Assembly: GCF_019880245.1 (NCBI RefSeq)
Contig: NZ_CP082286.1
Span: 2,064,521-2,128,520 of the forward strand
Length of the DNA: 64,000 bases
Direction of reading: 5' to 3'
DNA from: Halobaculum roseum
GTDB taxonomy: Archaea > Halobacteriota > Halobacteria > Halobacteriales > Haloferacaceae
Shown here: one piece after another, positions 61,973 through 64,000 of the stretch
How the letters are laid out: each line of letters begins with the position of its first letter
Numbering within the stretch: the first letter of the stretch is position 1
Translations under genes and position numbers: made by a program
Notes under the pieces: model-generated
Told to the model about the DNA's origin: nothing
Database searches by the model: none
The model's input: only the letters and a program-made list of their open reading frames with translations

Positions 61973-63063
61973 TCGGTCAACACCCGTTCGAGCGTCGGGA
62001 GGTTCACCTCCTCCATCACTTCGACGTACCCCCAGTCCTCGGCGGCCCACTCGTCGGTAAGCCCCGGCATCGCCGTCAGCGGGAGCACTTCCTCGGCGTC
62101 GGTCTCCGCGACCAACTGTTCGGCCGCCCGCTGCGATTCCAGCGGGTCCGCACAGACGTACCGCAGGTCGTGTTCGTCGATCACGTCGCCGGCGCGCTCG
62201 ATGTCGCGCGTGGTGGGCTGATCGTCGGGCGCGAGACCGGTCAGCGTCCGGAACGACAGCCCGTAGCGCTCGGCGGCGTACGCGAACGAGTCGTGGCCCG
62301 CGACGAGCACCGTGTCCCTCGCCGCGTCGGCGACGAGCGACTCGATCCGCTCGTCGAGCGTCTCCAGCTCCGTGCGGAACGCCGCGGCGTTGTCCGCGTG
62401 GGCGTCGGCCGCGTCGGGGTCGACCGCCGACAGCGCCCCCCGGACCGTCCCGGCGGCATCGCGGACACGGAGCGGGTCCATCCAGAAGTGGGGATCCATC
62501 CCGCCGTGGTCGTGGCCGCCCTCCCCGCCGTCGTGGTCCTCAGTGTGGTCGTCGTGGCTCTCCTCGGTGTGGTGTTCCTCAGTGTGGTCGTCGTGGCTCT
62601 CCTCGGTGTGGTCGTCATCGTGATGCGCTTCGTCGTCGTGGCCATCCTCGGTGTGGTCGTCGACGTGATGTTCGCCGGCGGCGATGAGGTCCACGTCGGC
62701 GCTGGCGTCGACGGTTTCCACCTCGCTCCCGTCGGCGTCGAGGTCACCGAGCACGTCGTCGACCCACGGCTGGAACCCCGGCATCCCGTGTACGAGCAGG
62801 TCGGCGTCGCGGATCTCCTCGCGAACGCGCGGGCCGGGCTCCCAGCCGTGGCCGTGCTGGCCGACGGGCACGAGCAGGTCCGTCGCGGTCGCGTCGCCGG
62901 CGACCCGCGCCGCGATGTCGCCGAAGACGAAGAACGACCCCTGCGCCGTCGGGCCCGCGTCCGCCGGTTCGCTGCCTGCTCGACCGCCGAGGCATCCCGC
63001 GATCGAACCGACTCCGACCGTCCCGGTCGCGGACGCGATCAGGCGGCGGCGAGTGATGTCCAT
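61969..63063 (-). CDS. znuA: Zinc-binding ABC transporter lipoprotein with His-rich loop (ZnuA type)
   Basis: The 364-residue protein starts MDITRRRLIASATGTVGVGS with a Tat motif and a lipobox (IAGC), then the ZnuA fold: MPGFQPWVDDVLGDLDADG, MDPHFWMDPLRVRDAAGTVR and AGHDSFAYAAERYGLSF hold metal-binding His. Between them is a His/Asp/Glu-rich loop of about 50 residues with repeats such as HTEESHDDHTEEHH. It captures Zn2+ outside the cell for ZnuBC. First gene of the operon; TATA-like TTATTATT lies about 30 nt upstream. Confidence 0.94.
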   Translation of the reverse strand: MDITRRRLIASATGTVGVGSIAGCLGGRAGSEPADAGPTAQGSFFVFGDIAARVAGDATATDLLVPVGQHGHGWEPGPRVREEIRDADLLVHGMPGFQPWVDDVLGDLDADGSEVETVDASADVDLIAAGEHHVDDHTEDGHDDEAHHDDDHTEESHDDHTEEHHTEESHDDHTEDHDGGEGGHDHGGMDPHFWMDPLRVRDAAGTVRGALSAVDPDAADAHADNAAAFRTELETLDERIESLVADAARDTVLVAGHDSFAYAAERYGLSFRTLTGLAPDDQPTTRDIERAGDVIDEHDLRYVCADPLESQRAAEQLVAETDAEEVLPLTAMPGLTDEWAAEDWGYVEVMEEVNLPTLERVLTE

Positions 63064-63068
63064 CTCTG

Positions 63069-63130
63069 GTTGTTAATCTAGCCCTCTAGAATAATAACTT
63101 TGCCATTGTAGTGGGATGATAGTTAACAAC
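63069..63130. promoter_or_regulatory. Inverted GTTGTTAA/TTAACAAC repeats in the znu promoter
   Basis: GTTGTTAA at 63069-63076 and its exact inverted copy TTAACAAC at 63123-63130 flank the TATA-like region (63090-63098) of znuA, 46 bp apart. Each could bind one arm or one dimer of a metal-responsive regulator. A further short inverted motif, CTAG CCCT CTAG, lies at 63078-63089. Regulation by zinc is a guess. Confidence 0.5.
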
Positions 63131-63209
63131 GCGACTCGGCACGAGAGACATCCCGGCACGCGACGCCGCCGCCCGAACACCGAAGCCCTCGCGGTCCTCC
63201 GACGTACCC

Positions 63210-64000
63210 ATGACCGACGCAGCCGCGCCCGCGAGCGCCGCCGACCCGGTCGTCGCCGACCGCCTCGACGACTACCGGGAGTCGCTGTTCGACCTCCTCC
63301 GTCTGCGCACCGTCAGCGCGACGGGCGAGGGGATGGACGCGGGCGCCGACGCCGTCCGCGACCTGCTGACCGACCACGGGTTCGACGCCCGCCGCATCGA
63401 GACGGACCGCTACCCCCTCGTCTACGGCGAACGCGTCGCCGACGACCCCGACGCGCCGACGGTCGTCTTCTACGGCCACTACGACGTGCAGCCGGCCGAG
63501 CACCCCGAGCAGTGGGAGTCGCCGCCGTTCGAGCCGACGGTGCGCGACGGGAGCGTCTACTGCCCCGGCGCCGGCGACAACAAGGGCCAGTTCGCCGCCC
63601 ACGCGTTCGCGCTCGACGCGCTCGCCCGCGCCGACGCGGTGCCCGAGGTGACGGTGAAGCTCCTGATCGAGGGCGGCGAGGAGAGCGGGAGCCTCGGGCT
63701 GAAGGCGTACCTCGACGGGGAACGCGAGGACGAGCGAAGCGAGGTCCGCGATCCCGGCGTCGACGCCGACGCCCCCGCGGCGGCCGCCGTCCGCGACGCC
63801 GACCTCGTGTACGTCGCCGACGGCCCGCAGCACCGCTCGGGCCGCCCGACGCTTATCTACGGCAACCGCGGGATCGTCACGTTCCAACTGGACCTCGAAA
63901 CCGCGAACGCCGACCTCCACTCGGGCAACTTCGGCGGCCCCGTCCCGAACGCGGCGACCGAACTCGCCGAGGTCGTCGCCTCCCTCACCGAACGGCACCC
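63210..64000 (+). CDS. M20-family metallopeptidase (partial, cut by window edge)
   Basis: The frame starts at ATG 63210 and runs open to the window end, so only the first ~263 residues are seen. They include VVFYGHYDVQPAEHPEQWES (metal-binding His and Asp), CPGAGDNKGQFAAHAFALDA (bridging Asp) and LLIEGGEESGSLGLKAYLDG (catalytic Glu-Glu), typical of M20 dipeptidases and deacylases. It likely cleaves small peptides or amidated amino acids in the cytoplasm. Divergent from znuA. Confidence 0.93.
   Translation, partial: MTDAAAPASAADPVVADRLDDYRESLFDLLRLRTVSATGEGMDAGADAVRDLLTDHGFDARRIETDRYPLVYGERVADDPDAPTVVFYGHYDVQPAEHPEQWESPPFEPTVRDGSVYCPGAGDNKGQFAAHAFALDALARADAVPEVTVKLLIEGGEESGSLGLKAYLDGEREDERSEVRDPGVDADAPAAAAVRDADLVYVADGPQHRSGRPTLIYGNRGIVTFQLDLETANADLHSGNFGGPVPNAATELAEVVASLTERH

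Overview
The window comes from a haloarchaeon (class Halobacteria). The DNA is very GC-rich and the proteins are strongly acidic. It carries an S-layer glycoprotein with a PGF-CTERM tail, an archaeosortase, Tat-dependent lipoproteins, archaeal housekeeping genes (DRG GTPase, diphthine synthase, SRP19, Gar1, GatB, Trm5-type methyltransferase) and a haloarchaeal cox cluster. Many genes have a TATA-like box about 27-30 nt before the start codon, so they are probably leaderless. I cannot name the genus with confidence.

Layout: 1-9.5 kb holds a thioredoxin-like protein, membrane and cell-surface proteins (DUF4013, PAP2, a family-5 solute-binding lipoprotein, an arylsulfotransferase-like protein overlapping a glycosyltransferase) and a UspA protein. 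9.6-13.3 kb is a cytochrome oxidase subunit I cluster with four small haloarchaeal partner proteins. 13.5-21.4 kb holds a DRG GTPase, lipoproteins and proteins of unknown role, a DUF234-type ATPase under a palindrome, and a two-domain VOC protein. 21.8-26.9 kb has a zinc-ribbon microprotein and the DUF4129/DUF7269/DUF58/DUF7519 operon facing a MoxR ATPase. 27-30.3 kb has an AI-2E-type permease and two overlapping Tat lipoproteins.

30.6-37.0 kb is the cell-surface locus. The S-layer gene has a roughly 110 nt leader containing a 32-codon upstream reading frame. A winged-helix/PIN toxin-antitoxin pair is framed by two copies of a 65-bp repeat derived from the S-layer terminator region. It is followed by a short leaderless reading frame, a DUF7342 regulator with a TumE-like partner, and archaeosortase A, the enzyme that processes PGF-CTERM proteins. 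37-41.2 kb holds dphB, an MscS-like channel protein, tRNA-Thr(CGU) with displaced copies of its own 3' end, an RHH/RelE toxin-antitoxin pair with a perfect operator, and a Trm5-family methyltransferase.

41.2-54.3 kb is a cobalamin region: ten tightly packed minus-strand genes for late assembly and salvage (cobT, cbiA, a HAD hydrolase, cbiB, cobS, cobY, cobD, cbiZ, cobA, cbiP), then btuD and btuC, and divergently a btuF-like binding protein with its own PGF-CTERM anchor. Corrin-ring genes are not in this window. 54.4-57.1 kb holds a SHOCT protein, srp19, gar1 and gatB. 57.1-63.1 kb holds membrane proteins, a MATE exporter and a znuABC-type zinc importer with a histidine-rich binding protein. 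A truncated M20 peptidase runs off the right edge.

The most novel-looking parts are the accessory segment between the S-layer gene and archaeosortase, the S-layer leader reading frame, and the palindrome covering the start of the DUF234-type ATPase.
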